64,000 nt of DNA from Sphingobacterium faecium (GTDB taxonomy: Bacteria > Bacteroidota > Bacteroidia > Sphingobacteriales > Sphingobacteriaceae). Below are positions 18,722 through 27,421 of this stretch, piece after piece. The notes below the pieces were generated by a model. The model made no database searches. It worked only from the letters and a program-made list of their open reading frames with translations, and was not told the origin of the DNA. The stretch spans positions 806,001-870,000 of the forward strand of contig NZ_QBKH01000001.1 of NCBI RefSeq assembly GCF_003054045.1, read 5' to 3'. Numbering within the stretch: the first letter of the stretch is position 1; every line of letters starts with the position of its first letter. Position numbers and translations under genes: made by a program.

Positions 18722-18777
18722 AAAATAGCTTTAAGATATAGCAGATCATACGAGCCATATCTTAAAGCTATTTTTTT
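18722..18777 (+). terminator. Bidirectional hairpin terminator after metA
   Basis: An 18-bp stem (18722-18739 with 18757-18774, core AGCTTTAAGATAT / ATATCTTAAAGCT) is followed by a T run on the plus strand. Because the arms begin with an A run, the hairpin can also terminate the convergent mazG transcript. Confidence 0.88.
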
Positions 18778-18818
18778 ATCTTTAGTGCTTTTCAAAAACT
18801 TCCGAAAGTTGAGGTTTA

Positions 18819-19631
18819 TTACGATTTTGACAATTTTTTCGCCTCATTCCAGTAGACATCCATTTCCTCCAGTGTCATATCCTGTAGTTTCTGTCCATTT
18901 TCACCTGCTCTTTGTTCGAGATAAGTAAAGCGGCTGATAAATTTTTTATTTGTACGCTCCAATGCATTTTCAGGATTAATACCAATATGCCTTGCATAAT
19001 TTATTAATGAAAATAGCAAATCTCCAAATTCACCTTCTGCTTTATCGAGATCTGATTCTTCTGGTTTGTCAATATCGTACTCGGCCTTAAATTCAGCTAA
19101 TTCTTCTTCCACTTTAGCCCAGACTTCTTTCTTATCTTCCCAGTCAAATCCTACTCCACGAACTTTATCTTGGATCCGATAGGCTTTGACCAATGCAGGC
19201 AGACCATGAGGTACTCCAGATAATACTGATTTGTTTCCTTCTTTTAGCTTAAGGGTTTCCCAATTTTGTTTTACTTGGTCTTCATTCTCCACTTCGATAT
19301 CGCCATATACATGCGGATGACGGCTGATCAGTTTGTCACAGATGCCATTTAATACGTCCACAATCGTAAAGCGATTTTCTTCTTCTGCAATACGTGCATA
19401 AAAAACCAGATGCATCATGACATCACCCAGTTCCTTTTTGATCTCTGGATAATCTTCATCCAAAATAGCATCTGTAAGTTCATATAATTCTTCGATCGTC
19501 AGGTGACGTAATGATTCCATCGTTTGTTTTTTGTCCCAAGGACAGGCCACACGAAGGGTATATAAAACATCTAATAATCGTTGAAAAGCAGTTGCTGGAG
19601 TCGATTCGCTGGCAGGTATGGGATAACTCAT
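18819..19631 (-). CDS. mazG: Nucleoside triphosphate pyrophosphohydrolase
   Basis: Hydrolyses (d)NTPs to the monophosphate and pyrophosphate, with a housecleaning role. At 270 residues it has the two tandem MazG domains of the E. coli-type protein. The metal-binding EExxE...ExxD pattern is clear in the first domain (IEELYELTDAILDEDYPEIKKELGDVMMHLVF, about 46-77) and again in the second (KVEEELAEFK...EGEFGDLLFSLINYARH). A complete -33/-7 promoter lies just upstream. Its 3' end faces the metA terminator. Confidence 0.95.
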   Translation of the reverse strand: MSYPIPASESTPATAFQRLLDVLYTLRVACPWDKKQTMESLRHLTIEELYELTDAILDEDYPEIKKELGDVMMHLVFYARIAEEENRFTIVDVLNGICDKLISRHPHVYGDIEVENEDQVKQNWETLKLKEGNKSVLSGVPHGLPALVKAYRIQDKVRGVGFDWEDKKEVWAKVEEELAEFKAEYDIDKPEESDLDKAEGEFGDLLFSLINYARHIGINPENALERTNKKFISRFTYLEQRAGENGQKLQDMTLEEMDVYWNEAKKLSKS

Positions 19632-19647
19632 ATTGAAAAATTTAATA

Positions 19648-19678
19648 CAAAATTAGGGATTTAATAGTGAAAAATACA
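19648..19678 (-). promoter_or_regulatory. Complete bacteroidetal promoter of mazG
   Basis: On the minus strand a TTG (19676-19678) lies 20 bases upstream of TAATTTTG (19648-19655), matching the -33 TTG / -7 TAnnTTTG arrangement. The -7 box ends 16 bases before the mazG ATG. Confidence 0.6.
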
Positions 19679-19683
19679 AACTT

Positions 19684-21171
19684 CTATTGTATTCTGGCTA
19701 TTGACTCAGCAAGAATGGTGACACTTTTTTCCATTTCTTCTTGATTCAAATTGCCAAATCCAACTCGTATTGCTGTCATATCCTTCGCTTGGTACAAGAT
19801 TGTTTTAGGTAGAAATAGATTTGCTTTTGCACATTGCTTTCTCAACTGGATTAAATTTATATCTTTTGTCCAATTGGTCCAAAGTGCGAGCCCGCCTGTA
19901 GGGATATCAAAATCAACATATTCATGTAAGTCACGAGCAAGTAAGTAGCTCATATAATTGCGTCTCTCTTTATAAAGTTTTACCGATTTTTTTAACGATC
20001 GATGTATTTCACCTTCTTCTATTAGATCACTTAGTACTTGTTCCATCACAAAATCACCTTGATGGTCCATCATGTTTAACAGCTTTTGTAATTCTATAAT
20101 CAAATTTTCGGGAGCAACGATAAAACCAGTTCTAAAACCGGGAGCTAAAGATTTACCAAAGCTACCTGTGTAAATGACCATACCATCATAATCTGCGGCA
20201 GCCATGGGCATTAGTGGAGCCTCATTATAATGAAACTCATAATCATAATCATCTTCAATGACCGCAAAACCATATTGGGAAGACAGATGTAGCACCGCCG
20301 TTCTTCTCTGCGGGCTCAGCGTTACTGTAGTCGGATAATGATGATGCGGAGTAAGATAGAGAAGTCTTATTTTGTGTGTTTGACAGATGTGCTCAAGAGC
20401 TTCGATCACAATACCATCATGATCTACAGGTATAGATTTAATTCTTGCACCAGCTTGCTGAAAAATCATATTCGCTGCAAAATAACTGGGCTGACCGACA
20501 ATGACCAGATCATGCGCTTGCAAGAGAGTTTGAGCAATGATATAAGTACTCATTTCGACAGAGCGCGTTATTAAAAGATTTTTAGGTTGGATGTGTAACC
20601 CTCTGCTTTGGTTTAAAAAGTTGCACAATTGTTCTCTAAAAGATGCCGGTCTGTTTTGATCGCTAGAACCAAGATATTTTAAATTCTTTTTTCGTTTTAA
20701 GTTTGCCGTATAAAATTTGGAAAGCTGATGTATGGGAGAAAGTCTACTGTCAGGGATACCGTCATCAAATTTTAATACACACATGCTTGATTCGAAAGGG
20801 TTTTCTAAAATATTACTCTTCTCAAAATCATAACCTGTCTGCCCAGCATACTGTTTCTGTACTACTGTACCAGAATGATCGATGTTTTTTTTTGCTTTAC
20901 TGGTGTTTTTAAGTACATATGACCCAATATTTGCTTTAATATCAATCCATCCTTGTGCCTCAAGTTCCTGCAAAGCTGCTACGACGGTGTTACGATGGAT
21001 GGCTAAAGTCTGAGCCAATTGGCGACTTCCAGGCAGTTTCGTTCCCATAGGTATGAAACCTCGTTGAATAGCCTGAATAATTTGTTGTGCTAATTGTACG
21101 TAAATAGCAGTATCCTCGTGTCTATTAAGATGGATAAAGCTATTAAAAGGAATTTGCCCCGGACTATTCAT
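19684..21171 (-). CDS. MocR-type regulator (GntR HTH fused to aminotransferase)
   Basis: A 495-residue fusion of a GntR winged helix (about 20-88, with LPGSRQLAQTLAIHRNTVVAALQELEAQGWI) and a fold-type I aminotransferase domain. The PLP-binding lysine is K340 in GSFGKSLAPGFRTGF, and the PLP-ring Asp lies in VIEDDYDYEF (305-312). MocR proteins use PLP or an amino acid adduct as effector and usually control a neighbouring vitamin B6, GABA or amino-acid gene. No such obvious target sits beside it: upstream is an antiporter and downstream mazG. The target is therefore unknown. Confidence 0.92.
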   Translation of the reverse strand: MNSPGQIPFNSFIHLNRHEDTAIYVQLAQQIIQAIQRGFIPMGTKLPGSRQLAQTLAIHRNTVVAALQELEAQGWIDIKANIGSYVLKNTSKAKKNIDHSGTVVQKQYAGQTGYDFEKSNILENPFESSMCVLKFDDGIPDSRLSPIHQLSKFYTANLKRKKNLKYLGSSDQNRPASFREQLCNFLNQSRGLHIQPKNLLITRSVEMSTYIIAQTLLQAHDLVIVGQPSYFAANMIFQQAGARIKSIPVDHDGIVIEALEHICQTHKIRLLYLTPHHHYPTTVTLSPQRRTAVLHLSSQYGFAVIEDDYDYEFHYNEAPLMPMAAADYDGMVIYTGSFGKSLAPGFRTGFIVAPENLIIELQKLLNMMDHQGDFVMEQVLSDLIEEGEIHRSLKKSVKLYKERRNYMSYLLARDLHEYVDFDIPTGGLALWTNWTKDINLIQLRKQCAKANLFLPKTILYQAKDMTAIRVGFGNLNQEEMEKSVTILAESIARIQ

Positions 21172-21254
21172 TTACCATATAAATTGAATTTATCAAATAG
21201 TCCGGAAAGTTAAGGATTATTACTTTATTGTAGGCACCTGAGTTTAGGTTTCTA

Positions 21255-22856
21255 CTATTTACGTTTTAATCTGGATTCCTCCAGGTCAAGCGTATATTCT
21301 AAGTCCTTGATAATACTACTATCATAATGCTTTTCTTCACGTATTTTATAAAGTCCATTTCTTCTAATGGCAACAATTTCTAACATGATTTTATTATAAA
21401 GACTTCTTACAGCAGTCAATTGAGCACAGCTATCTTCCTGTTTTGCACTTTCAGAAACCGAGATACTTCTTTGTAATTGCTCTTTTATTCTTGCAATTGT
21501 TTCATATTCTTCCATTTCTTTGCTATAATTCTGATCTAAATATGCGATAGATTCTTTTGCTAACAATACACGAATTTCGTCGATCTGATTTTCGACAGGT
21601 TCCTCAATATCAATTTCATCTATCTTGATAAGTTTTATTAAAATAGGAAGCGTCAATCCCTGAAAAACTAATGTAATCAAAATAACAACGAAGGTGATAA
21701 AGAGAATTAAATTGCGATGCGGAAAAGGGTCTCCATTATTTAATGTTAATGGTATTGCCAATGCAGATGCAAGTGAAACGACACCACGCATGCCCGCCCA
21801 GCCTACGATCAAAGGTAATTTCCAACCTGGACTCTTTTCTCTAACCCTTATTTTTTTGGATAACATACGAGGAAGAAATTCTGATAAATATACTAATACA
21901 ATTCGCAAGACGATAACGATAGCACTAATGATTAAAGCATAGTTAATCGCCTCTCCTTGAGAATATGCTCCTAATCCGGCCACAATGACCGGTAATTCCA
22001 GTCCGATCAAAATAAATACAAATCCATTCAATAAAAAACCTAAAGTAGCCCAAACTTCTTTTGTTTGGATACGGGTATGATAGTTCAGATAGTCACCAGA
22101 ACGAAAGGATAAAAACAATCCGCCGCTCACGACTGCTAATACACCAGACCAGTGGAAATGCTCTGCCACAATATACATGATATAGGGAGCTATCAGTGTG
22201 ATAGGAGTGGATATGCTGGATGATTTGGCGACATAACGTAGAAATAAATATAAGATATGTGCGATGGCCAAACCTACAACAACGCCCATGATGGATAATA
22301 CCACAAACTCAGTTGCTGCTTTCTGAAATACAAATTGACCAGTCAGGATAACGGCAACAGCAAATCTAAATACGGTCAAGGAAGCGGCGTCGTTGACCAG
22401 ACTTTCTCCTTCTAATAACGTGATACCTCGTTTAGGAATTTTAACACCCTTCAATACCGATGTTGCTGCCACAGCATCTGGTGGAGAAATAATGCCACCT
22501 AATAAAAATCCCAGGGCTAGTGTAAATCCTGGAATAATATTCACAGAGAAATATGCGATCGCAATCGAGGTGAAGAATACTAACCCAAAACCTAAACTTA
22601 TTATTGATCTGCGCCACTTTTTTAAACTATCCCAATTGGTATACCATGCCGCTTCAAATAGTAGTGGTGGTAAAAAAACTAGAAATACTAAGTCAGGATG
22701 GATGCTAATTACAGGCATTCCCGGAACAAGTGAAATCGCTAACCCTCCAATAACCAATAAAATGGGGTAAGAGATGTTTATTCTTTGGCTGATCACAAAT
22801 AACATCGCCATCACAAAAAATAATGACAACACTAATAAGACATTTTCTTCTATCAT
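21255..22856 (-). CDS. Na+/H+ antiporter (CPA1 family)
   Basis: A 533-residue inner-membrane cation/proton antiporter for pH and sodium homeostasis. About 12 hydrophobic segments occupy residues 5-410. The transport-site residues of the CPA1 family are visible: PPDAVAA with D127, and ESLVNDA with N155-D156. A hydrophilic, charged C-terminal tail of about 120 residues is cytoplasmic. Substrate (Na+ versus K+) is not determinable. It is a single gene with its own -7 box. Confidence 0.92.
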   Translation of the reverse strand: MIEENVLLVLSLFFVMAMLFVISQRINISYPILLVIGGLAISLVPGMPVISIHPDLVFLVFLPPLLFEAAWYTNWDSLKKWRRSIISLGFGLVFFTSIAIAYFSVNIIPGFTLALGFLLGGIISPPDAVAATSVLKGVKIPKRGITLLEGESLVNDAASLTVFRFAVAVILTGQFVFQKAATEFVVLSIMGVVVGLAIAHILYLFLRYVAKSSSISTPITLIAPYIMYIVAEHFHWSGVLAVVSGGLFLSFRSGDYLNYHTRIQTKEVWATLGFLLNGFVFILIGLELPVIVAGLGAYSQGEAINYALIISAIVIVLRIVLVYLSEFLPRMLSKKIRVREKSPGWKLPLIVGWAGMRGVVSLASALAIPLTLNNGDPFPHRNLILFITFVVILITLVFQGLTLPILIKLIKIDEIDIEEPVENQIDEIRVLLAKESIAYLDQNYSKEMEEYETIARIKEQLQRSISVSESAKQEDSCAQLTAVRSLYNKIMLEIVAIRRNGLYKIREEKHYDSSIIKDLEYTLDLEESRLKRK

Positions 22857-22897
22857 AAGTTTTTACTGAGTATTGATTTGGTATAAAATTTAAGATA

Positions 22898-22905
22898 CAA
22901 AGTTA
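22898..22905 (-). promoter_or_regulatory. TAnnTTTG -7 box of the antiporter gene
   Basis: Minus strand TAACTTTG, 41 bases upstream of the antiporter ATG. No TTG at the -33 spacing. Confidence 0.4.
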
Positions 22906-23117
22906 AAAACATTCATTTTATTGTACTCCATAAGTCAGTAGAAAAATATTTCGTTTGGTTATTTTAATTTTATCATCCATCATGAACAAGATTATTTTAT
23001 CATAGTTAATAGCAAGATGAGGTCAAGCGATAAGTTTTTTTAAGCTGTATTTTTGTCGTAGGAAGCGTAACCGATCAAAAAGAACATAAATTCCATAAGT
23101 ATCTGCGAATGCTTATG

Positions 23118-23125
23118 TATTTTTG
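23118..23125 (+). promoter_or_regulatory. TAnnTTTG -7 box of the SulP gene
   Basis: TATTTTTG, 13 bases before the ATG at 23139. A longer in-frame start at 23109 would lie upstream of this box, so the box helps decide the start. Confidence 0.5.
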
Positions 23126-23138
23126 CAGAAAAAAATCA

Positions 23139-24677
23139 ATGAGTGCACTACTTCGATATTTAAATCCACATGGGAAAATCAATTACAGGGTAGAGATTTT
23201 GGCTGGGTTAACTGTTGCGATGACAATGATTCCCGAATCGTTGTCTTTTGCCATACTAGCAGGACTATCGCCTTTGACGGGTTTGTATGCTGCTTTTATA
23301 ATGGGTTTAGTGACCGCTATTTTAGGAGGTAGACCAGGTATGATATCGGGAGGAGCAGGGGCTACAGTTGTCACCCTGATCGCCTTGATCAGTATGCATG
23401 GTGTAGAATATTTATTTGCAACAGTTGTATTGGCGGGTATTATTCAGTTTCTTGTTGGCGCTTTTAAATTTGGGAAGTTTGTTAGATTAATACCACAACC
23501 CGTGATGTATGGTTTTCTGAATGGTTTAGCGGTTATTATTTTTATGTCGCAGGTGGAGCAGTTTAAGATAGTCGATGCCTCGGGAGCCACGCATTGGTTG
23601 TCTGGACCATCTGCCTATGTGATGCTCGGTTTGACGCTATTTGCAGCATTTGTCGTATATGTATTTCCTAAAATTTCGAAAGCAATTCCTGCATCTTTGA
23701 TTGCCATAGTAGCGACGTTTCTTGTGGTATATATATTCCGCATCGATACCAAGACGGTTGGTGATATCGCATCAGTAAAAGGCAATTTACCTGCATTTCA
23801 TATTCCCCAAATACCCTTTAATTGGGAAACTTTGACGATTATCTTTCCATTTGCACTGGTCATGGCTTCAGTAGGGATGATTGAGTCCCTGCTTACCTTA
23901 TCGATGGTGGATGAGTTGAGCAATACAAAAGGTAATGCCAATAGAGAAGCAATGGCACAAGGGACAGCTAATCTTGTCAATGGTTTTTTTGGTGGTATGG
24001 GAGGCTGTGCCATGGTCGCACAGACCTTGGTTAATATCAATGCAGGTTCTCGGTCGCGTTTGTCTGGAATTATTGGTGCGCTGACTATTTTAACCATTAT
24101 TTTAGTCGCATCCCCATTTATAGAGCAAATACCCATGGCGGCATTGGTAGGCGTGATGATGGTCGTGGCTATTGGTACTTTTCAATGGGTTTCTTTCCGT
24201 ATTATCACAAAGATGCCAAAGTCTGATATTTTTGTGGGTATGCTGGTTGCTTTGATTACGATTGTACTGCACAACTTAGCGTTAGCTGTTCTCGTTGGGG
24301 TTGTTATTTCCGCTTTGGTATTTGCCTGGGATAATGCGAAGCGCATTCGTGCCCGCAAAACAATTGATGCAGCAGGAAATAAGGTGTATGAAATATATGG
24401 TCCTTTATTTTTTGGATCGGTAACAGGATTTTTAGAAAAGTTTGATATAAATGAAGATCCGCAGTATGTTATTGTTGATTTTAAAGAAAGTAAGATCACC
24501 GATATGAGTGCTATTGATGCGGTCAATAAGTTAGCCGAGAAATATCAGAGTCAATCCAAAATACTCCGATTGCGACATTTGAGTGAAGACTGTAAAGCGA
24601 TATTGAAAAAAGCAGACAGCCCTGTACAAATTGAGACTTCTGAAAATGATCCTACTTATAAAGTCATGCCTAAATAA
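23139..24677 (+). CDS. SulP-family anion transporter with STAS domain
   Basis: A 512-residue inner-membrane transporter of the SLC26/SulP family. The N-terminal signature (GLTVAMTMIPESLSFAILAGLSPLTGLYAAF) lies at about 20-50, followed by GGRPGMISGGAGATVV and some 12-14 membrane segments up to about residue 400. A cytoplasmic STAS domain ends the protein, with the regulatory DMSAIDAVNKLAEKY segment near 456-470. The anion could be sulfate, bicarbonate or another; no sulfate-assimilation genes or carbonic anhydrase are nearby. I reject the longer ATG at 23109 because it precedes the -7 box. Confidence 0.92.
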   Translation: MSALLRYLNPHGKINYRVEILAGLTVAMTMIPESLSFAILAGLSPLTGLYAAFIMGLVTAILGGRPGMISGGAGATVVTLIALISMHGVEYLFATVVLAGIIQFLVGAFKFGKFVRLIPQPVMYGFLNGLAVIIFMSQVEQFKIVDASGATHWLSGPSAYVMLGLTLFAAFVVYVFPKISKAIPASLIAIVATFLVVYIFRIDTKTVGDIASVKGNLPAFHIPQIPFNWETLTIIFPFALVMASVGMIESLLTLSMVDELSNTKGNANREAMAQGTANLVNGFFGGMGGCAMVAQTLVNINAGSRSRLSGIIGALTILTIILVASPFIEQIPMAALVGVMMVVAIGTFQWVSFRIITKMPKSDIFVGMLVALITIVLHNLALAVLVGVVISALVFAWDNAKRIRARKTIDAAGNKVYEIYGPLFFGSVTGFLEKFDINEDPQYVIVDFKESKITDMSAIDAVNKLAEKYQSQSKILRLRHLSEDCKAILKKADSPVQIETSENDPTYKVMPK

Positions 24678-24714
24678 TTTTTCGCTACTGACAATAGGTT
24701 GTCAATATCCCTGC

Positions 24715-24722
24715 TATTTTTG
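24715..24722 (+). promoter_or_regulatory. TAnnTTTG -7 box of the DinB-family gene
   Basis: TATTTTTG, 25 bases before the ATG at 24748. No TTG is seen at the optimal -33 distance. Confidence 0.4.
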
Positions 24723-24747
24723 AAGTATCAATTTAAAATAAAGCGAT

Positions 24748-25227
24748 ATGAATACAGTAGCAATTATTTCGAAAGAAGAATTATTGAAGCATTGGTTGGG
24801 GCATAGAAACCTGACAAAAAGAACCATTGAGAAATTTCCTGAAGCAGAACTTTTCAATTATGCCGTACCAGGTATGCGTACATTTGGTGAAATGCTCAAT
24901 GAGCTCATCTCAATTGCAGTTCCAGGTTTAAAGGGGATTGTCCATAAACAGATAGAAGGATATACAGAAGGGATGCCATACACGACCAAAGCAGAAATAT
25001 TAGCTGTATGGGATCAGCATACGGAAGAACTTAAAGGATTATGGGCTCAATTGAAAGAGGATGAATTCCATCAGACATTTAATTTATTTGGTCAATATGA
25101 ATTTCCAATTATTGATAATATCTTATATTTTATCGATAACGAAGTGCACCATCGCGGGCAGGGTTTTGTATATCTACGAGCATTAGGCATTGAGCCTCCA
25201 TTTTTTTGGGACCGTTATACCAAATAG
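24748..25227 (+). CDS. DinB-family four-helix protein
   Basis: A 159-residue protein of the DinB/YfiT-like four-helix bundle family, often metal-binding and linked to thiol-dependent transferase chemistry (bacillithiol- or mycothiol-like) or stress. Candidate metal-ligand histidines are in the N-terminal helix (LLKHWLGHRNLTKR), and the C-terminal family signature is FIDNEVHHRGQGFVYLRALGIEPPFFW. The biochemical activity is unknown. It is a single gene with a terminator behind it. Confidence 0.85.
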   Translation: MNTVAIISKEELLKHWLGHRNLTKRTIEKFPEAELFNYAVPGMRTFGEMLNELISIAVPGLKGIVHKQIEGYTEGMPYTTKAEILAVWDQHTEELKGLWAQLKEDEFHQTFNLFGQYEFPIIDNILYFIDNEVHHRGQGFVYLRALGIEPPFFWDRYTK

Positions 25228-25243
25228 AAAACTTTTAATGATC

Positions 25244-25290
25244 AATACCTCCGAGAAAGTGCTATGCTTTTCCGGAGGTATTTTATTATA
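25244..25290 (+). terminator. Bidirectional terminator between dinB-like and WYL genes
   Basis: Stem AATACCTCCG (25244-25253) with CGGAGGTATT (25273-25282), followed by TTTTATTATA on the plus strand. It lies between convergent genes. Confidence 0.82.
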
Positions 25291-26245
25291 TTAAACGTTT
25301 GATTTGTACTTGTAGCAGTGACTTGACCGTATCCTTTAGCGATTGTGGACTGATGATATCAGCACGGTCTCCAAACATAAGAAACCATCTTGCAAAACCC
25401 ATATCCGGATTTTTTACATCAAAAATCATCTCAATACGATCATCTTTAATGCTTTCTTCCTTAAAACCAAAATATTTGCGTTCCCAATGTAGATAATGGG
25501 CAAATGGTTGATCAACATGAATCACCACCCTTGTCATTATGGCATCTAATTCGCGTTCAGCCAAATATTCTTCTAATTGGGGGTGCTGTTTAAATTGCAC
25601 CTGATCCAATATTTTGATATCACAAATGCGATCTGTTCTAAATTGTCGGTAATCATTTCTAACTAAACAAAAAGCATAGATGTACCAATGATTACTTTCA
25701 TGGAATACCCCGATAGGTTCGATTTCCCGAACGGTAGTTTCAGACTGATAAGCAGCTTGATAGCTGATTTGCAGTACATTTCTCTGGGCGATACACTGAA
25801 AAAGTAAGGTCAGTGTATTGGGCAATGCTTTATTTTGTTGATTGTGCCCAATCGATTTCATGACGACATGTTTGTCGATAGTCTCCATCCAATCTTTATC
25901 CGAACTTCGAATAATTGCCTTGAGTTTATACAAAGCCGAAGAAAAATGATTCTTCATTTCCTGATCAATAAATTTGAAGACCAGTTTTTCAGCAGCAACA
26001 AAACTCGTAATCTCAGCCTTTGAAAACATCATAGGCGGTATTTTATAACCATCTACCAATTCATAACCTAATCCAGCCTCACCGATAATCGGGATTCCAG
26101 CAGCAGTGAGACTTTTTATATCTCGGTAGATGGTGCGTAAACTGACCTCAAAGCGGTTTGCTAATTCTTGAGCCTTGACCGTTTTTTTTGATTGGAGTTG
26201 AATTAAAATTGCAAGAATGCGATCAAATCTATTGAGTTGTTCCAC
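25286..26245 (-). CDS. WYL-domain transcriptional regulator (YafY type)
   Basis: A 319-residue regulator with an N-terminal winged helix-turn-helix (about 6-60: RILAILIQLQSKKTVKAQELANRFEVSLRTIYRDIKSL) and a WYL domain (about 140-225, with the HWYIYAFCLVRNDYRQFRTDRI segment that gives the family its basic ligand-binding patch). A WCX-like C-terminal region follows. Such proteins respond to nucleotides or single-stranded nucleic acid and often control DNA-damage or defence genes. It faces a DinB-family gene, a pairing seen with these regulators, but no direct evidence of control is visible. Confidence 0.88.
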   Translation of the reverse strand: MEQLNRFDRILAILIQLQSKKTVKAQELANRFEVSLRTIYRDIKSLTAAGIPIIGEAGLGYELVDGYKIPPMMFSKAEITSFVAAEKLVFKFIDQEMKNHFSSALYKLKAIIRSSDKDWMETIDKHVVMKSIGHNQQNKALPNTLTLLFQCIAQRNVLQISYQAAYQSETTVREIEPIGVFHESNHWYIYAFCLVRNDYRQFRTDRICDIKILDQVQFKQHPQLEEYLAERELDAIMTRVVIHVDQPFAHYLHWERKYFGFKEESIKDDRIEMIFDVKNPDMGFARWFLMFGDRADIISPQSLKDTVKSLLQVQIKRLI

Positions 26246-26400
26246 TTTAAAATCTTCTTCTGAATACTATAAAATATAGGTTCAAGATATCGATTAATTT
26301 TTAAAGACAACAATTGAAATGCATATTTCTCCCAAACACTTTACTACTCATTACATTAAAAAAACAACAGATTTATTGATCTGATGCAAACCAATTCATA

Positions 26401-27408
26401 TCAATTGATTTCTTTTTTTACTGTTGATTTTTCCAGATCTTCAATAATTGCCGTCGTGTAATCTTCTCCATTCAGTTCACAGGCTTGCGGTAATGCTCCA
26501 GGGCTAAAAACATTGATCTCCATGATTTTATCCGCAATAATGTCTAGACCAACGAAATACATACCATCTTCTATCAATTTTCCGGAAACTTTTTCGACCA
26601 TTTCCAATATCTCAGGAGTGATAACTGCTTGCTGCGCTGTCGCCCCCTGATGGATATTACTTCTTAATTCACCCTCTGGTTGTACTCGATGGACGCTTGC
26701 ATATTTTCCATTGATAACCAACGGCTTTCCATTCAGTAGAAAAAAACGGATATCGCCATACTGAGCATTTGGTAAATATTCTTGTGCAATTAAATAACCA
26801 TCTCGACAGATGACTTCTACAATCTGTTTTAGATTTTTACTTTCTTGTTCATTGACCAGAAATACATTCTTTCCTCCAGATCCTTTTAATGGTTTTAAGA
26901 TGATTTTATGGTTCTCTTCATCAAAGAATTGTTTTACGTCGTCGTAACTGCGAGTCACGATTGTTTTGGGACGAATTTCTTCTGGAAATTTTTCAAGATA
27001 AAGTTTATTTTCAGCATCAACTAAGGCTTTCGGATTATTAAGAACCCGGACACCACTATGTTGTGCCAGCTGAGCAAACTGTAATCCCATAGATGCTGCC
27101 CATGGACGATTTATCATATCAAGGACGGGATCAAATCGAAGCCATAAGATATCTAAATCTTGGACTAGAACACGTTCTTTTTTTGTAGATCGAAGTTTAT
27201 CCATCAGCTCTTCGCAATCCGTGATATCTTCAATCTGATGTACTGCTCGGGCATGTGCCGCAATCTGATCTTGACCTAGATATACAAAATCTGCCAAACC
27301 GATGTAATAGATTGAATGACCACGTTGTAGGGCTTTTAGTGCTAATAATGTCGTTGTAAAACTAGCTTTTTCTTTATGTGTTTGATTGATGACAAATGCA
27401 ATGTTCAT
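26401..27408 (-). CDS. Glutathione-synthetase-like ATP-grasp ligase
   Basis: A 335-residue ATP-grasp enzyme similar to prokaryotic glutathione synthetase. The N-terminal domain (1-120) resembles the GSH-synthetase substrate domain. ATP-binding landmarks are KIILKPLKGSGGKNVFLV (about 168-185), the YLIAQEYLP strand, DIRFFLLNGKP and the metal-binding LDIIADKIMEINVFSPGA. No gamma-glutamylcysteine ligase is nearby, and its partners are a DUF1704 metallopeptidase and an N-formylglutamate-amidohydrolase-like protein. It may therefore ligate an amino acid to a peptide or protein and not make glutathione; that is inference. It follows the DUF1704 gene by 13 bases. Confidence 0.85.
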   Translation of the reverse strand: MNIAFVINQTHKEKASFTTTLLALKALQRGHSIYYIGLADFVYLGQDQIAAHARAVHQIEDITDCEELMDKLRSTKKERVLVQDLDILWLRFDPVLDMINRPWAASMGLQFAQLAQHSGVRVLNNPKALVDAENKLYLEKFPEEIRPKTIVTRSYDDVKQFFDEENHKIILKPLKGSGGKNVFLVNEQESKNLKQIVEVICRDGYLIAQEYLPNAQYGDIRFFLLNGKPLVINGKYASVHRVQPEGELRSNIHQGATAQQAVITPEILEMVEKVSGKLIEDGMYFVGLDIIADKIMEINVFSPGALPQACELNGEDYTTAIIEDLEKSTVKKEIN

Positions 27409-27421
27409 AGGTGATATGATA

